Assembly (NCBI RefSeq): GCF_002999335.1
Contig: NW_020312140.1
Location: 1-64,000, forward strand
Length of the DNA stretch: 64,000 bases
Direction of reading: 5' to 3'
From: Cyclospora cayetanensis
Taxonomy: Eukaryota > Apicomplexa > Conoidasida > Eucoccidiorida > Eimeriidae
Under the pieces are notes generated by a model. That model had not been told where the DNA came from. It saw only the letters and a program-made list of their open reading frames with translations, and ran no database searches. The first letter of the stretch is position 1; each line of letters starts with the position of its first letter. Of the stretch, positions 23,225-35,249 are shown piece by piece. A program made the translations under genes and the position numbers.

Positions 23225-24899
23225 TGCTCGAACTCGCGAGCTGAAAGCGTTGCAGCGTCAGCCGAGACCACTGAAGGCAAGAGAGCAGAAGATAAGGGTC
23301 TCGTTGCACTGGGGGGAATCTGCGATGCGAGACGCCGCTAGAAGAGCTGCAGTTCCTTCTCAGATGCAGGTGAGCAGGTGCAACAGGCGTCCACGTACAG
23401 TTCGATCGTAAATATGCACAGCGAGTCTCCCTTGTCGCAAGTCTCTTTTCTGTGCTCACACGACACGCAAACTGTTGGGATTTCAGAAGGCGTTCCCTGA
23501 GGGCGGTTTCCACGCCGCTGCAGCCACCGTGCCTGCGAAGTCGGTAGTACGAAACAACGCTACCCAAGCGCTTCTCCAGCCTCGCCTCCACGTCCTGCAA
23601 AGCGGCGATGCAACCAAGCCTGCAGCCTTGCCTCCCTCGGCTTGCGCTGCGGCGACAAGTCGAAATTAGATTTACTAAGGCGGCGCTGGCCGCCTTTCGA
23701 CTTGGTCCTGCTAGCAATGCATTTGACAGCTTCCTTCTTCCCAACAGGCGCTTCCCCCTCAAGACGGGCTAGCGGTGAGCTTTCCAGCTGGAAATTTTAC
23801 AAATAGCTGCACACTGTAATCTGGAAGGCACAGTGCACAGCCCGACTTCGCCTGGTGGCTCGACCGACGTTTCCAGTGAATGTTGGGGGATGAGGCAGCT
23901 GGTAGACTGCAAGCGTAGATCTGCTGACACTGCCCTTGAGAGAGCAAGGCATGTGAGGTACGCAGAAGCTAGCCCTCGCGGAGCCTTAGCTGGGCCTAGT
24001 CACTCCACAGAGAGCCTCAGAGCTGAGTCAAATGTCTCTGAGTTTAGCAGATAAGTTGGAGAAGAACTCGCATTTCACTGTGACATACACAGTGCAGCGT
24101 TAATGCAGATTTGTCGAACGGACTGTCAGCCGGCGAGAATGCAACAGCGGCATTCAGGAAGTGTAGGCTGCACTGGACCGGAATCCTATATTTCAAGAAT
24201 GCAATTAAGACGCTGAACTCGCCAAGCTTGAATAGTGGCAGCTACCTATGCACAGCTGGTGATACGATGGGGCTGCCAGCCATGTTTGCGTCCCGCCCCT
24301 ACAAACACACATAAGAGGGTCTGAGAACGCATCCCAAGACAGAGAAGAGGAAATAAAAGCAAGTTATTTAGCATATTGAGCCTGTGGAGCTTAACAGGGA
24401 GCTAAACTGCAGGGGTGGCAATAAATTACACTCATATCCATGTACGCCGCCTGGGCCGATTCAGGGGAACACAGAAACAAGCCTGCATGTTAGGAAGCAT
24501 GTCACTGGATCCTTCAATGAAACAGCCTTTAGCAATCTACTTGTAGAATTTTAGCAGCAGTTAAGCTGCGTACCTTTGGGGAATAGAGCTATGGGCCCCG
24601 ATGAGCTGAATCTGTAAAAAGTGAACTGGTAAGACAACGTTCGAAGAAACCATAATATTCTGATGCGCTCCCCGTATTCAACAGGCTTTATTAAATCTAG
24701 AAATGCTAGATAACATAGGCAGATACAATTACAATTGAGACACCACACAGTGTGCTTGCTGAAACGTGACTGGGAGAACAACGCGTAAACAGAAGTAAAT
24801 TAAAAACATTTCTTTCGATATTGAGCCAATCGCTTGTGCGGCTGAAGATGAAAGCTCCCCTCTTACTGGCTTGTGTACCCAAGGGCTACTGATCAAGCG
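23225..24899. other. Intergenic, upstream of the Sec14-like gene
   Basis: It probably holds the promoter of the minus-strand gene. A plus-strand frame at 23,016-23,411 and another at 23,475-23,669 could be spliced at a gtgagc donor (about 23,369) and a tttcag acceptor. However, the first overlaps exon 1 of the Sec14-like gene in antisense, so I did not call it. Nothing else was recognised. Confidence 0.45.
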
Positions 24900-25256
24900 G
24901 GTTAGGCTACATATCAGCACGCTCACTGACGTATGTTATGTTTTGCTAAGACACATTTCTTTCTTTTCACATATCATATCTGCTGCAGAATACTGTTAGC
25001 TCGATACCAGAAGACGCAATGCTGCATGCGTGTGCGCTCTATCCTGTGTGTAAGTAGTTGAGCACCGTCGGAGTGCTTACAGAATGCAGCTACGCGCACC
25101 CTAGGTGTCCCTCTCCCGTAATGCACGGAAATTAGAGGGGCGCTAGCAGATGAAGAAAGGAGCACTTTGGAACCCTCCAAATTACTTACAATTACTTTTT
25201 GTATTGGGTCTGGAGTCAAGAGTCTCCCCACGGAGACCCTAGACTAGACACTACAG
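24900..25256 (+). repeat. 5' LTR-like block
   Basis: It aligns through most of its length with 60,745-61,084. Shared points are a ...gtaagtagttgag / gtaactagctgtga core, a cggagtgctt block, a tgtccctctcc block and the exit into TTGGCAGC. It lies directly upstream of the primer-binding-like site and the gag remains. The left edge is a guess. Confidence 0.6.
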
Positions 25257-25257
25257 T

Positions 25258-25275
25258 TGGCAGCGATACACAGTA
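25258..25275 (+). promoter_or_regulatory. Primer-binding-like site of the retroelement
   Basis: TGGCAGCGATACACAG follows the end of the LTR-like block. LTR elements start minus-strand DNA synthesis from a tRNA whose CCA end pairs with a TGG at this place. The second copy has TGGCAGCAACACGG at 61,086. Which tRNA would pair was not determined. Confidence 0.5.
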
Positions 25276-25938
25276 TGATGCAGCTGTTCCTCTCCAATGG
25301 CCGTGGATGTACTGGAAAACAAGGCTTTTATACAACAGCTTTCTGGGCCGGATCAAACTATTTGGCACCTTGCCTATTCGCTTTGCGTTGGCAGCTTCCT
25401 GTAACAAGCATTCTCTGGCGATGGGCATTGCCAATGCCACAACGCCTGTTGGAGCGGCAGAGGACGGCCTGCGAGCTGATGCGAACAAAATACCTAGGTG
25501 GCTGGTATAGAAGCATTATTTCGTAGCTGATCAAGTATTTAGGATTGCAGCGATGAGGCTATGTAGACCAGAAAAGTAACATTCCAGCCGTGAGGACGAG
25601 TCTGTGCTCGAAGATTTCAGCAGCCAGTTGGAGTAGTGCAACACACTTTACCCCCAAAATAGACAGACTAGTGGTGCTTCGGCACGTTTATTTAAAACCA
25701 GAGCACTTCAGTAATGGCTCTATTCACTAATTGGGAGTCCATTGTCTATAGGGATTACTACAGTTCTTGCCTCTAGACAAGCTTAGACTCATCGCTTCAT
25801 GAGAAGGTCAGTTCAGCAGCAAGCTTTGGGAAAACTGAAAAAAGGTACTTGGGGAAAGCTAGCAAGATATCATTGTATTAAAAACTATTAAGCTGTGGCT
25901 CACAAAAGCCACTACGTATTCGGGCAGCTGCGGTATCA

Positions 25939-26675
25939 GTGTCTCAAGCTCGAGTCTACCCGAAATGTTGCATCAGGTGGTCGGAGATTGGGAAGCGACT
26001 AAGCGCTACAAATCCGGGTGATGAGGCATTCACAAATGCTAGGACCCACTACGACTCCCGAGAAATGAAGCGCAAATACTGCGTGCTTGGCGTAGAAGAA
26101 AAGACGCAAGTCGAAACTTAGAATGTATGGAAGCAGGGGCAGTGTCAACCGGCCCTAGCCCACAGTATACGGCGAAAGACCAAATCACAGATAAAAAAAA
26201 CCACGCTACTGAGCAGCCTCAAACAGGCCTCCAAGAATACATCTGCGTCTACTGTGGGAAATCCGGTCACGTACTACTGAGCTGCAAGCGCCTACAAAAG
26301 GCTAAAGAACTTGGACAACAGGGCTGGGCTCGATGGAAACAGGTTGCTTGGCAAAAACCAAGGCGCATCTGGGAAACGGGCTGCCGCCAAAGCAGGCCGT
26401 ATTGCCGTGAAGGGACTGCAGAGGAAAAAGTCGCAGTTCAAGACTCACCACGAGTTAATCCTGCCATGATACGAATCCACATCGAAGGCTGGGAGTTGCT
26501 AGCGTTGCTTGACACTGGACGTAAAGTGGACTTGTTTTTGGAGAAGATAATACAGAATTGCAGTATGCTTGTTCACTCGATAGCGCAGGCCTTAGGAATC
26601 CGGGTTGCTGCCTGGAGGCAAAGCGGAAGTATTGCAATGTCGTTGCAGATAAAATGTTACTTCAAGTCGAACTAG
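25939..26675 (+). pseudogene. Gag end with zinc knuckle, plus aspartic protease start
   Basis: Two frames separated by a stop at about 26,119. The second holds a CCHC zinc knuckle (codons within 26,244-26,285; Cys-x2-Cys-x4-His-x4-Cys, reading CVYCGKSGHVLLSC), the nucleic-acid-binding motif of retroelement Gag. About 75 residues later comes LLALLDTG (Asp-Thr-Gly at 26,511-26,519), the active-site motif of the retroviral-type protease. The residues after DTG (RKVDLF) differ from the usual A-x-x-S/N-F, which suggests decay. The frame ends at 26,675, before the protease is complete. Confidence 0.7.
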
Positions 26676-26687
26676 GGCCCTATTAGC

Positions 26688-27643
26688 ATGTCCCGAGTAT
26701 TCTGCTTTGGATCCATGCTCTATGACGCAAACCTAGGTATGCCATGTGCGACCCAATGGAAGGTGCACTTGGGGCCCCAGCTGCATGCTGTGGAGTTTAG
26801 TGTGCTAAAAATCTTTGAAATGAAGTGGCTGCTGGTATCCTCAGCAACGATCATTTTATCTGTGGTTAGCGGGATGGGGTCGGCACCTCAGCAGGGTGAG
26901 GTGAAGTCTCCATACGGGCCGCTCGGCAGCGCAGTTAAAGAAGACCCGCCTGATTACTCATCCAATATAAATCTTCGCAATAGGTCCTATACAGAAAGAC
27001 TCAAATGAGGCTGCAGCCAAGGAGCAGTATTAATAGGAGTACACCAAGGTGCTTTTCAGGTTGTACAAAATTATGATGAGCTGCCAGCGGGCTTGCCACC
27101 TGCTAATCAGCCAGCACAGCGTACTGGGCTGAATGCCGTGTCAGCCCCAAGCTACATTCCGTGCATTGGAAGCTCCCACACCGTGAAGAAAAGACCGAAC
27201 GCCAGGCGGGTGACCTCATGACAAAAGGCGAGGTGAGTGAACCGAGGAATGCTTTGGCAGACGCCGATGTTGGTACTGGATGGAAGGTTGCGAACATGTG
27301 CGAACTTTCAGCCCCAGAACGAGAAAAGTGGAGCTTACGAATTCCTGATGGTCTGTATTGGCGAATCACCCAACAAAACGTACTGATCAAAGTGTACTCC
27401 GCATGTTTAACCTCACAACTGCTCTGTTACACATCCGTATTCGCTGTGAACTCAGGCACGAAATGGCATTCCACACTCACGAAAAAACTCCAGTATACCT
27501 GCATGCCGTATGCCCTTGCCTTAGCTAAACTGCGGAGGCAGACTGATCAAGATTCTTATGAGCGCATGAAAAAGGACAGGATCTTCGTTGTTTACGATAA
27601 CCATTGTGTTTATGGGCATTTCAATTTCGGCTACATGGATTGA
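26688..27643 (+). pseudogene. Protease end and reverse transcriptase fragments
   Basis: SMLYDANLGMPC (about 26.7 kb) corresponds to the protease C-terminal block. From 27.16 kb a frame carries ERQAGDLMTKGEVSEPRNA, like the RT stretch that normally reads (L)LxKGxIxPSxSPW. It continues to YTCMPYALALAKL, like YxVMPFGLTNAP, and RIFVVYDNHCVYG where FVVVYLDDILIYS is expected. The catalytic Asp-Asp is thus Asp-Asn. About 250 bp seen in the minus-strand copy between LYDAIL and GPQLQAVE are missing here. Confidence 0.65.
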
Positions 27644-27776
27644 GCTATATCTGGCAAAAACCTGAATACTTAGGGTATGGCCGTTACCTTTCCACAACCG
27701 CAAGGACGTTACATAGCTATACGGGGTTGCACCCTACTAGAGCTTCAAGCCTGGGTTTGCTCGGCTCGCTGCTCCT

Positions 27777-28166
27777 TTGGCTGATCGACTCAAGGGAGCG
27801 CATTCTATGACCGGGAGACACGAAGCTGATGCCGGCCCGCGGATGGTAATCGGCCACCTTACAACACCCCCTATACTTGTGCTACTTAGTTATGAGCATT
27901 TTCCCTTCCAAACAACGGATGCTAGTGACGTGGCAGTGGGAGGTTTTCTTTTTCAATCGGCCGTGGCGTCTCCGAATCACCAAATTTCGGCTTGCGATTT
28001 ATTCGCTTTGCCGAAACCGAGCAGTTGTATCAAAAGCTGGAGTAGGAACTCCATGCAGTGCATGAGACAAGTAAAGTGCCGACACTATTCATGTGGGCGT
28101 CATTTTACTTCCCGCACCGCCTACCAGTCTTTATGCACCGTACGAAAAGTTTCACGAATCTGGTAA
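27777..28166 (+). pseudogene. RNase H fragment of the retroelement
   Basis: The frame contains QTTDASDVAVGGFLFQ (27,911-27,955), matching the family motif TDASxxAxGxxLxQ with its first catalytic Asp. The rest of the domain is not clearly in frame. Confidence 0.65.
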
Positions 28167-28659
28167 CCTTGGAGTTGTTCGCCGGCTCGCAGGCCTCCCA
28201 CAGTGCGACTGCGAATTTGCAAAAAAGCGTCTTAGAGGCACCACCAAGTTCGCTGCAGACGTGCTCTGGCGATGCCCCAGCGGTAAATCTTTGCGCAGCG
28301 CAAACACTTTTTTCTGTGCTAACTCACGGTGTTGGTCGGAGATCCTGAGGCAAATGCTTTTGACACAAACATCCGTTACTAATACCAAAATCCAGAATAT
28401 GAAATAGATGAAGCACTCTCACGCTAAGGATGGCATGCTGTGGTTCAAAGCGAGGGTGTTACTCTGTTGTACATACCGACTCTACAGTTCTGTTTCGCAC
28501 AAAGCGAGTGATCCTGTTCGTTCAGGTCATGATTGAATTTTATACCACGATAAAAATATCTATCGGTCCTCCTGGTGCTATGGGACGAGTTCTGCAGCAG
28601 AGGAGTATGCAATGGTACGCCCACATTGTCAGCAGCAAAATATTTAACATGATCCTAGA

Positions 28660-29175
28660 CCCGGCATTGTGCATAGCCTTCCAGTTCCTGACATTATATG
28701 TGCTAATCCGACTATGGATTCCGGTGTTGCACTCCAAGAGCTAAGGTGTCAGAATAGCATCTACGTCTTTGTCGACAGCCCAGCAAGTACGCCTATTGCA
28801 TGTCTTGCTCCAGCTGTCATGGCACACGCAACTGTTCGTTGTTCACGTCTAGAAGCTTCAAGGATTCCCCAAGAGTATCATTACGAATGCGGAAGGGATC
28901 CGAAGTCCGTTATTGCGTTCTGGCAAGCCTTTTTCTCCCGCCTATGTATGGACCACAACGCGATCACTTCAAGCCACCCCGATTCAGATAGACACACAGA
29001 GCGGACCAGGCACACTCTGGGGTATTCGAAACTTTATTCTGACACAATTTCAAATGCTTGGCTTGTGTTTCTCCCTTTTCCCGGATAGGGCACACTTCAG
29101 CAAATGTATATACTTGTCGATCACTGCTCTCCCAAGATCTCCACTGAGGAGCCACTCTCTGATCCGTGCATAGAC
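28660..29175 (+). pseudogene. Integrase fragment of the retroelement
   Basis: A frame from 28,669 begins SLPVPDIICANPTMDSGVAL (start of the integrase core). It continues with GRDPKSVIAFWQAFFSRL (usually SDRDPxFxSxFWxxL) and SSHPDSDRHTERTRHTL (usually HPQTDGQTERxNRTL). These three blocks, in this order and spacing, are specific for Ty3/gypsy integrases. It ends by frameshift near 29,088. Confidence 0.75.
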
Positions 29176-29839
29176 CTAGAAACCCGTGGTCAGCAGCCAC
29201 CCTTGGCGGCGGAGGGAATTCGACAACAGGGCTAGTGCATGCGAATCTTTGTCCAAAAGTTAGTTGAGGTGAGAACGGAAATATAATGAGCGATGGTCGA
29301 TTGTGTATTTCGAGCTTGAAGATCATGTCGTGGTGTTCGGGAGGATTGGTAAGCTTCAGTAAACGGTGAACAGACAGAAAAGTCCTCGGCTAGGTGACTG
29401 GGATTCTTTTTTGCGATTGTTTTGCAAATCAGTGCTGTTTCATTCGATTCGCCAAGTATTGGAGATGCTAGAAAACTATTAGTACTGACTTTTTATGAAG
29501 GATGCAAAACTCCGCGTATTTTCGGCGAACTTTCCCGCGTAGGTAAAGGAACCCTTGTGGAGGCGGACGATCCCCAGGAAGTTGTCAAAGTTCGGGATTT
29601 TGTCCTACGATGCATTTGACTGGATAATCTAGTGAACCAGAGTAAAACATTCCAACCTGAGTGATTGACGGAGGATCAGTTGAGGAAATCCTTGCTTGCG
29701 GGAGAATTCGTGGTATTGTTTGGATGATAAAGCAAGTCGCCATTGGATGCTCTACCTCACGTCCCTAGTAATTATTCTACCCCAATGCATGCTCTGCATG
29801 AAAGACCTGCCTTTATCTGTGGGTAGTGCTTTGAAGGTT

Positions 29840-30770
29840 TGATTATTGCTAAGTTGTTCAGTACAATCACATTTATTTGCTGGCACTGTCATTGCTGGTG
29901 TCTAAACATTCTTCTTCATTGCGTGAACTCGTCCATGCTGCATGCACCTGCTGTATTTCCACGCAAAAATTGCTTTGGGGCGCTAAATAACTGCTCGAAC
30001 AATTATTTTATCCACTTTCAAACACACTATACTTGGTTTTTGATTTTTCCCAGCAGGATTCTCGCAATTTGAAAGGCTTGACGACAGCGAGGCAGAGCGC
30101 TACCCCGGTCGTGTTGGTTTGGTCCCTTTTTCGTTGTGGTTAAGACGTGCCTTTGTTTCCGTATATTTTATTTCAGCGGCTGACGCACTCATTTGCATTT
30201 TGATTTGATCCATTTCCTCCTTTGTGCCCGCATTGACAGTGGCGATAGAGCGGGAACTCTACCGCACTCCTAGTGAAATGGTTCTCAGCGTACAGGTGCG
30301 GAAAATAGGGGATGTGTTTTCAACAAGGGAGAAGATGTGGGTGGCTTAGATGAAGCTTAAAACTGTGTTCGTCACTAGTTATATCTAACTAAGAATTTGT
30401 CAAACTTTGACTAGTCAACTTGCCTATTTGCATGCCTTACTTATTGCAGGCTGCTGTTCAACCGATACAGAAGACCAGTGTTGTGAGCATTGCGTGAGAT
30501 GCTATATGCAACTAGCTATGAATGATCGAAGTGGTTAGAGGGTGCAGCTCTGCATACCCTGGCTGTCTCTCTTTTCTGATATCGGCAATATTGAGAGGCG
30601 CTTGCATGGGAAGGAAAGTGCTCTTTTGTAAGAACACTTGATAGCTTGCTATGAAGCTTTGTATTCAGTAAAGAGTTCAGTGCTCCGATAATTGGACCTC
30701 GAATGATATATTATACTTTATAGTAGCTCTATTGATCACTAACCATGGAACAGCTGTCACGCCTCATTTA
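29840..30770 (+). repeat. 3' untranslated and LTR-like block
   Basis: Its core at 30,505-30,645 matches the other LTR cores (caactagctatgaatg, gtggttagagggtgcag, ctggctgtctctc, tgagaggcgcttgca). The stretch 30,095-30,300 matches 63,265-63,450, including gtgttggtttggtccct and a tgacgcac...atttgc block. The LTR start within this region could not be fixed. Confidence 0.55.
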
Positions 30771-32229
30771 AAGTCTAGTCAGTGGAACAGTGAACTCCTG
30801 AATCGATGCAAATGCAATAACAAGTAAGTTTCCCTTCAAGAAAGCTCCTTCCTTCCCCCTACAAGTGCCCCTTAGTGTTTTACACTTTAGGAGAGAGAGG
30901 GACATCTAGGGTCCGTGCAGCTGCATCCTCCAGGAACTGTGATAATGCACATCCAGGTACACTTCGCATTTAACGCGCATTTGCACAGCATTGCATTTTC
31001 TCGTACCAAGCAAACAGCATTCTGCCGCAAATAAGCGTACGAGCAGGCAATACATTTTGTCAATTGGCTACCCCTTGTTTGAATATAACTAGTGTAGCAG
31101 AATATCTGTAACTGCAGCTCAGCGCGAGACAGATGTGATGTGCCACTTCTAAAAGGCGTCCCTTTTATGGGTCTCGAGATTCGCAGTTCGACACTGAAGG
31201 GTTAGGTGGGCACTTGAATGATAGCTGGTGAAGCCCTTTAGCACGAAACGTTCCAATGCAGTTGTATGGCATGATAAAGCATCCAGTTGCACAGCCATTA
31301 TTCTTGCATCATGCGAACAATCTGACAATAGACCAGAGACAATCTACAGATGGCCACATCATGATCTCCGTATTTAAAAACTCATATCACCACTTACTCA
31401 ATGCATCAAAAACACCCCAAATGTTGCTTTGGCCGCTACCATCAAGCCCGCAAAAGACATACCTCGTAAGCCACCTTTCCAGCTCGGCGTAACGGCTGGA
31501 TATGCGGTGGGGCTGTAGAATCAGGATTGCTAATGCTTTCAAACTGGTGTTGGCGGACTCCGCTTCCAGCTCTTAGGGCCATTTAAGCTTGTAGACATGA
31601 AACAGGCTTCTGTGGGCGCACGTTGGTGGGTAAGTACTGATTGCACTCGAGTGTAACATAGATACCTTGATGGAATCGAATTATCGCAGGAACACCAAGC
31701 TTTTATAAGAGTATACATATTTTCCGAATCTGGCTCTCCACAACGCTCCTTGGTGGTAGTTGCTTACGGGTGCGTGCGGCAACAACGGGGCCTGAGGGGA
31801 CACTTCCCGGGGCATCCGTCTCCCCGCCTTTTTCAATACTGCTTTTCGCATCTTGGTTGGCTTTAATATACAATAATTCATCTTTTGGGATGCATTGTCA
31901 CACAGGGAAACAGTAACAGTACGACTCTGAACTCTGTTTCTTCCTGTGGTCCTTCCCCACAGGCTTCCTGCTCTGGGGAGAAGAGACATATGCGCGACTG
32001 TGCGTAAACCCGTGGTCTACTAGCTGCCTTCTTCTCTCCGTATTTTGAGAGCTTATTTGCTGAAACTGGCAATTTGAGGGCGACGATTGGCGAAGTCTTG
32101 GCGTTCCGCAAAAGAAGCGCTCGTGTGACTGTGAACGTGGGGTGTATCCTTGGTGCCGCGTCAACTTGCTGCGTGGTTTGCAGTGTGGGCTGGGGTGATT
32201 CATCGCGAGTGTAAGCGATTTTGGTGAAA
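30771..32229. other. Intergenic, upstream of the transporter gene
   Basis: No gene recognised. Short frames on both strands lack similarity. The part after about 31.9 kb probably contains the promoter and 5' UTR of the transporter. Confidence 0.5.
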
Positions 32230-33669
32230 ATGACGGCAAAGGATGGTGCCTCGAGTGGCGTGAAGGCCATGAAATTGCACTTTCCGCTAAACAGGTACGT
32301 GTTGCTTTTCCTGTACCTGGTGGTGGTATTGCTAAGAGGATGCACGTACTGGGGGTGGAACGGCATCCAGGAGATGTTATACAAGTCAGGAGCGTACGTT
32401 TGGGAGTGTACCGACCCCTCTCAGGTGACAGAGCTGCGCATTGGAGGGCAGAGATACATAGACTGCCCTGAAAGGAAACAAATGTTGGGGGGCATCTTTA
32501 CCCTCGCCTTGGGTTCGAACATGTTATCGTCCTTCCTGGCGGGGATTGCTCTAGACACTCTGGGGCCTAAGATTACGCTTTTTATTGGCATATGCATGGA
32601 CATTATTGGCTGGTTCTTGTTGGGGTTTTCGGGAGAACACTTCAGGGCGTATTACGCCGCAGCTTTCTGCATTGGCGTGTCTGCTGACCCCGGTTATTTG
32701 CCCCTTCTCTCCATCAGCAAGCTGTTCCCCCAGAATTCGTCGTTTGTCATTTCAATTATGGGCTCGCTGCGTTCCATCTCCTTTGCTGTGCCCGTGGTGA
32801 TGTCGGTCATATTTCAAGGCGCATCTTTCGCCCCTGGCGATCTGTGGAAGATGTGCGTCGGCTATATTGCGGTAGGACAGGGAATTGCGCTCTTCGTGTG
32901 CCTCCTCTTCGTCCCAATGGCTTCCTTCACCTTCCCAGTGGAGAACGAGGTCGAGCAGGAAGGGAAGGACAAGGATTCGCAGTCCACCGTCGCCGTTCCC
33001 ACCAGATCTCAAGACAACCGAACATTTTGGCAATTGATTTCAGATCCAAAGTTTTTGCTGCTGCTGCCGATCTTCTGCTGCGCCCTGGTGCGGTCCGATT
33101 ACTACGCAAAGTCAAACAAGGAGCAGTTGGTGGACTCGAATGACAAGGACCTCTACCAGATGTTCGCCATCTTCAACATTCTCAGTTTCATCCCTGGGCC
33201 GGTGTTTGGCCGCATTGCGGACGCCTATGGCATCGTGCTGGTGTTATTCATGCTCAACACATCTGGCGTGTTTATGTTTATCTTCCTCATGTTTGACAGT
33301 TTGGCCTGCAAGGGCATCTCGATTTTCTTTTTCTTCATCTACACTTCCTTCGTGCTGAGCAACGTCTACTGCTTTATCTCTATTCACTTCCCGGAGCATG
33401 CGTTCGGCAAGCTCACAGGGCTAACCTCCGCCACGGGAGGTATATTCGTGCTGCTGAGCATCCTCTGGTACAAGAAGGTATTGGAGTACGACCCCCCCAA
33501 CAACTTTGTGGTTGTGGATGGTATCATGGTGGCCGTGGGCCTCATTGTCTATGCACTCATCTTCGTGCTCTGGCGCTTTAGCTCGAGGGAGGCGCGGAGC
33601 AAAAACAAAATAATGGAGCAGAAAACGCTGGCAGAGTCTGCGGAGCCAGCATCGACCGTCTCTGTATGA
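32230..33669 (+). CDS. Major facilitator transporter, ApiAT-like
   Basis: A single-exon frame of 479 residues counted from the ATG at 32,230; in-frame TTG and GTG codons precede it. About twelve hydrophobic segments are present in two halves, with a charged loop of about 45 residues (NEVEQEGKDKDSQSTVAVP) near the middle. After the second span, LAGIALDTLGPKITLFIGI carries the Gly-x3-Asp-x2-Gly-x4-Thr type loop seen in apicomplexan amino-acid transporters (ApiAT family, formerly 'novel putative transporters'). These take up amino acids at the plasma membrane; the substrate cannot be read from sequence. A second family-like loop is GPVFGRIADAYG in the other half. No triplet repeats and no introns. 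The superfamily is clear; the ApiAT assignment is likely, and other apicomplexan MFS groups are possible. Confidence 0.85.
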   Translation: MTAKDGASSGVKAMKLHFPLNRYVLLFLYLVVVLLRGCTYWGWNGIQEMLYKSGAYVWECTDPSQVTELRIGGQRYIDCPERKQMLGGIFTLALGSNMLSSFLAGIALDTLGPKITLFIGICMDIIGWFLLGFSGEHFRAYYAAAFCIGVSADPGYLPLLSISKLFPQNSSFVISIMGSLRSISFAVPVVMSVIFQGASFAPGDLWKMCVGYIAVGQGIALFVCLLFVPMASFTFPVENEVEQEGKDKDSQSTVAVPTRSQDNRTFWQLISDPKFLLLLPIFCCALVRSDYYAKSNKEQLVDSNDKDLYQMFAIFNILSFIPGPVFGRIADAYGIVLVLFMLNTSGVFMFIFLMFDSLACKGISIFFFFIYTSFVLSNVYCFISIHFPEHAFGKLTGLTSATGGIFVLLSILWYKKVLEYDPPNNFVVVDGIMVAVGLIVYALIFVLWRFSSREARSKNKIMEQKTLAESAEPASTVSV

Positions 33670-35249
33670 CTGAAGAAGCTCAGTCAACAGGCCAAAGGCG
33701 CTGTTCCTTATCGCGGGCTGCGCTGGTCCCTATATTCAAGGCGAATCTTCAACGGGAACCTTCGTGCACGAGAGGCGTTGCTCGTTTGCGCCAGCTTTCG
33801 AGAAAGACAGAGCCTTCAGGGAGGTCTTTGTAGATCGCAAACACGAGTCGAGAGGGGGAATTTCCTGTTTCTCCGGTCTTTCTCACGGTAAAAGGGAGGG
33901 CGGAAGCGGGGACGAGGATTACGGTTCCTGAGGGAGGAGGAGGCGCTCTCTAAGTCGTCAATGAAGATCCTGTGACCCCTCAGGCGGGGTGCTTTTGACT
34001 TTCATGCGGCGCGAAATGAGGCTTTATTTAATACCGAAGAATGGCCTACTAGGGGATCCCTCAGTGGACGTTCATTTTCCACGTAGGAGACCCTGCAGCT
34101 TCTTCGGTAACTGCACAAGTATAGACAGGAAAAGATTCCTTCTTCTTTACATTGGAAGCTATACACTGGAATAGTGGGGTCTCGAGTTGCAGCGCGCAGT
34201 CGCGCTCTATCGGTGACCTAGTGTCTTGCAAAAGCTGCCAGCAGTATGGAAAGATTCTTTTGTTCGTGTATTGCTGCCCATGATGGGGCCCTTTGACCTA
34301 CGGGTGGCGCAGTTCTCCTAGGGAAGCCCGATTTCAGAGGGGGCTTTCGCGCTTCACTGTTGGATCGGTTCGCTTATTTTTGTGCCCTACGGATTATGCC
34401 TTAGTGCTGCGTTGTGGGCCATTGTAGTAGTAGGATCTCCGTTTGTTTCCCCCCCGAGTTGGCCCCGCTGGTGCATTCACACAGGACATTCACCTCCTCC
34501 CGTGTTTGCTCTCCGGTTGCAACTACAGAAGAATTTTGTTCTGCGCCCCGCTCTGTGCCGGTTCCGTCATGCAGTACGCATGCATGTATCTCGCGTGCGG
34601 CCATGCAGGGCGCGAGCATTTCTGTGCAAGGAGGGAGGGGCAGAGGTGTGATTGCTGCGCAGGCGGGGTTCGCTTAGCTGTAGCAATAGAAACTATATTC
34701 CTTTTCCTCCATTGTTGCCCGGGGGCTTGAATTTGCGATTCGTTTGGTCGTAGGGTGGTGGCTAGGACGCAGGGACCAGGAAGGCCCTTACTCCGCATAG
34801 TGGTGGGGGAAGTAGTGTGCAGGGGTGGGGAACGCGTGGACTAGGCGCCCCTGATTATCCCACCGAGTACTTGATGAGCTGCTAGAGAGGGCATGAAAAA
34901 TGCGCAACTGCGACCAAAAGGACTGCCAGCTGCCAAGAGCAAGCAGAGAGGAGCGGCGAGCGCCCGATAAAGATGGGGGCTCCCCGGTAGGGGGCAGCGT
35001 TGCTCGTCGCTAGACAGGCCACGTGGGGAGCATCTCCTCCTGCTTCCCCAGCGAGCTAATCTGCGTCGTGCTTGACTGGGAGGGACAGTAGTGTCAGCAG
35101 CAGGTGTTTGCTTAGCGCAGTCGCGGGAAGACAAAGACTAGGGGCCCTCTGTCACACTAAACAAGCAGCACCCTAGCCTAGGGAGAGACGGAAACAGTGA
35201 ATTCTGCAGCAGTCGTTCAAACCATCTTCGATAAACACGCAGCCATTTT
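33670..35249. other. Intergenic between convergent genes
   Basis: About 1.6 kb with 3' ends of the transporter and of the minus-strand gene at 35,250. Several short GC-rich frames overlap in 34.4-34.8 kb with no similarity. Nothing else was recognised. Confidence 0.5.

Larger units (their letters stand above)
24900..30770 (+). mobile_element. Ty3/gypsy-type LTR retrotransposon, decayed
   Basis: In order on the plus strand are an LTR-like block (about 24.9-25.25 kb), a primer-binding-like TGGCAGC site (25,258), a gag zinc knuckle, an aspartic protease, a reverse transcriptase, an RNase H, an integrase and a second LTR-like block ending near 30.7 kb. The order protease-RT-RNase H-integrase is that of Ty3/gypsy elements; chromovirus-type members have been reported from Eimeria. 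The frame is broken many times and the RT active site is changed, so the copy cannot move by itself. The outer borders are approximate because I could not see clear target-site duplications. No chromodomain was recognised after the integrase. Confidence 0.75.

Noticed and set aside
23016..23669. Plus-strand two-exon candidate (frames 23,016-23,411 and 23,475-23,669 joined at gtgagc and tttcag, phase 0)
   Set aside because: It overlaps exon 1 of the Sec14-like gene in antisense, has no recognisable domain and low-complexity composition; the splice signals can arise by chance.
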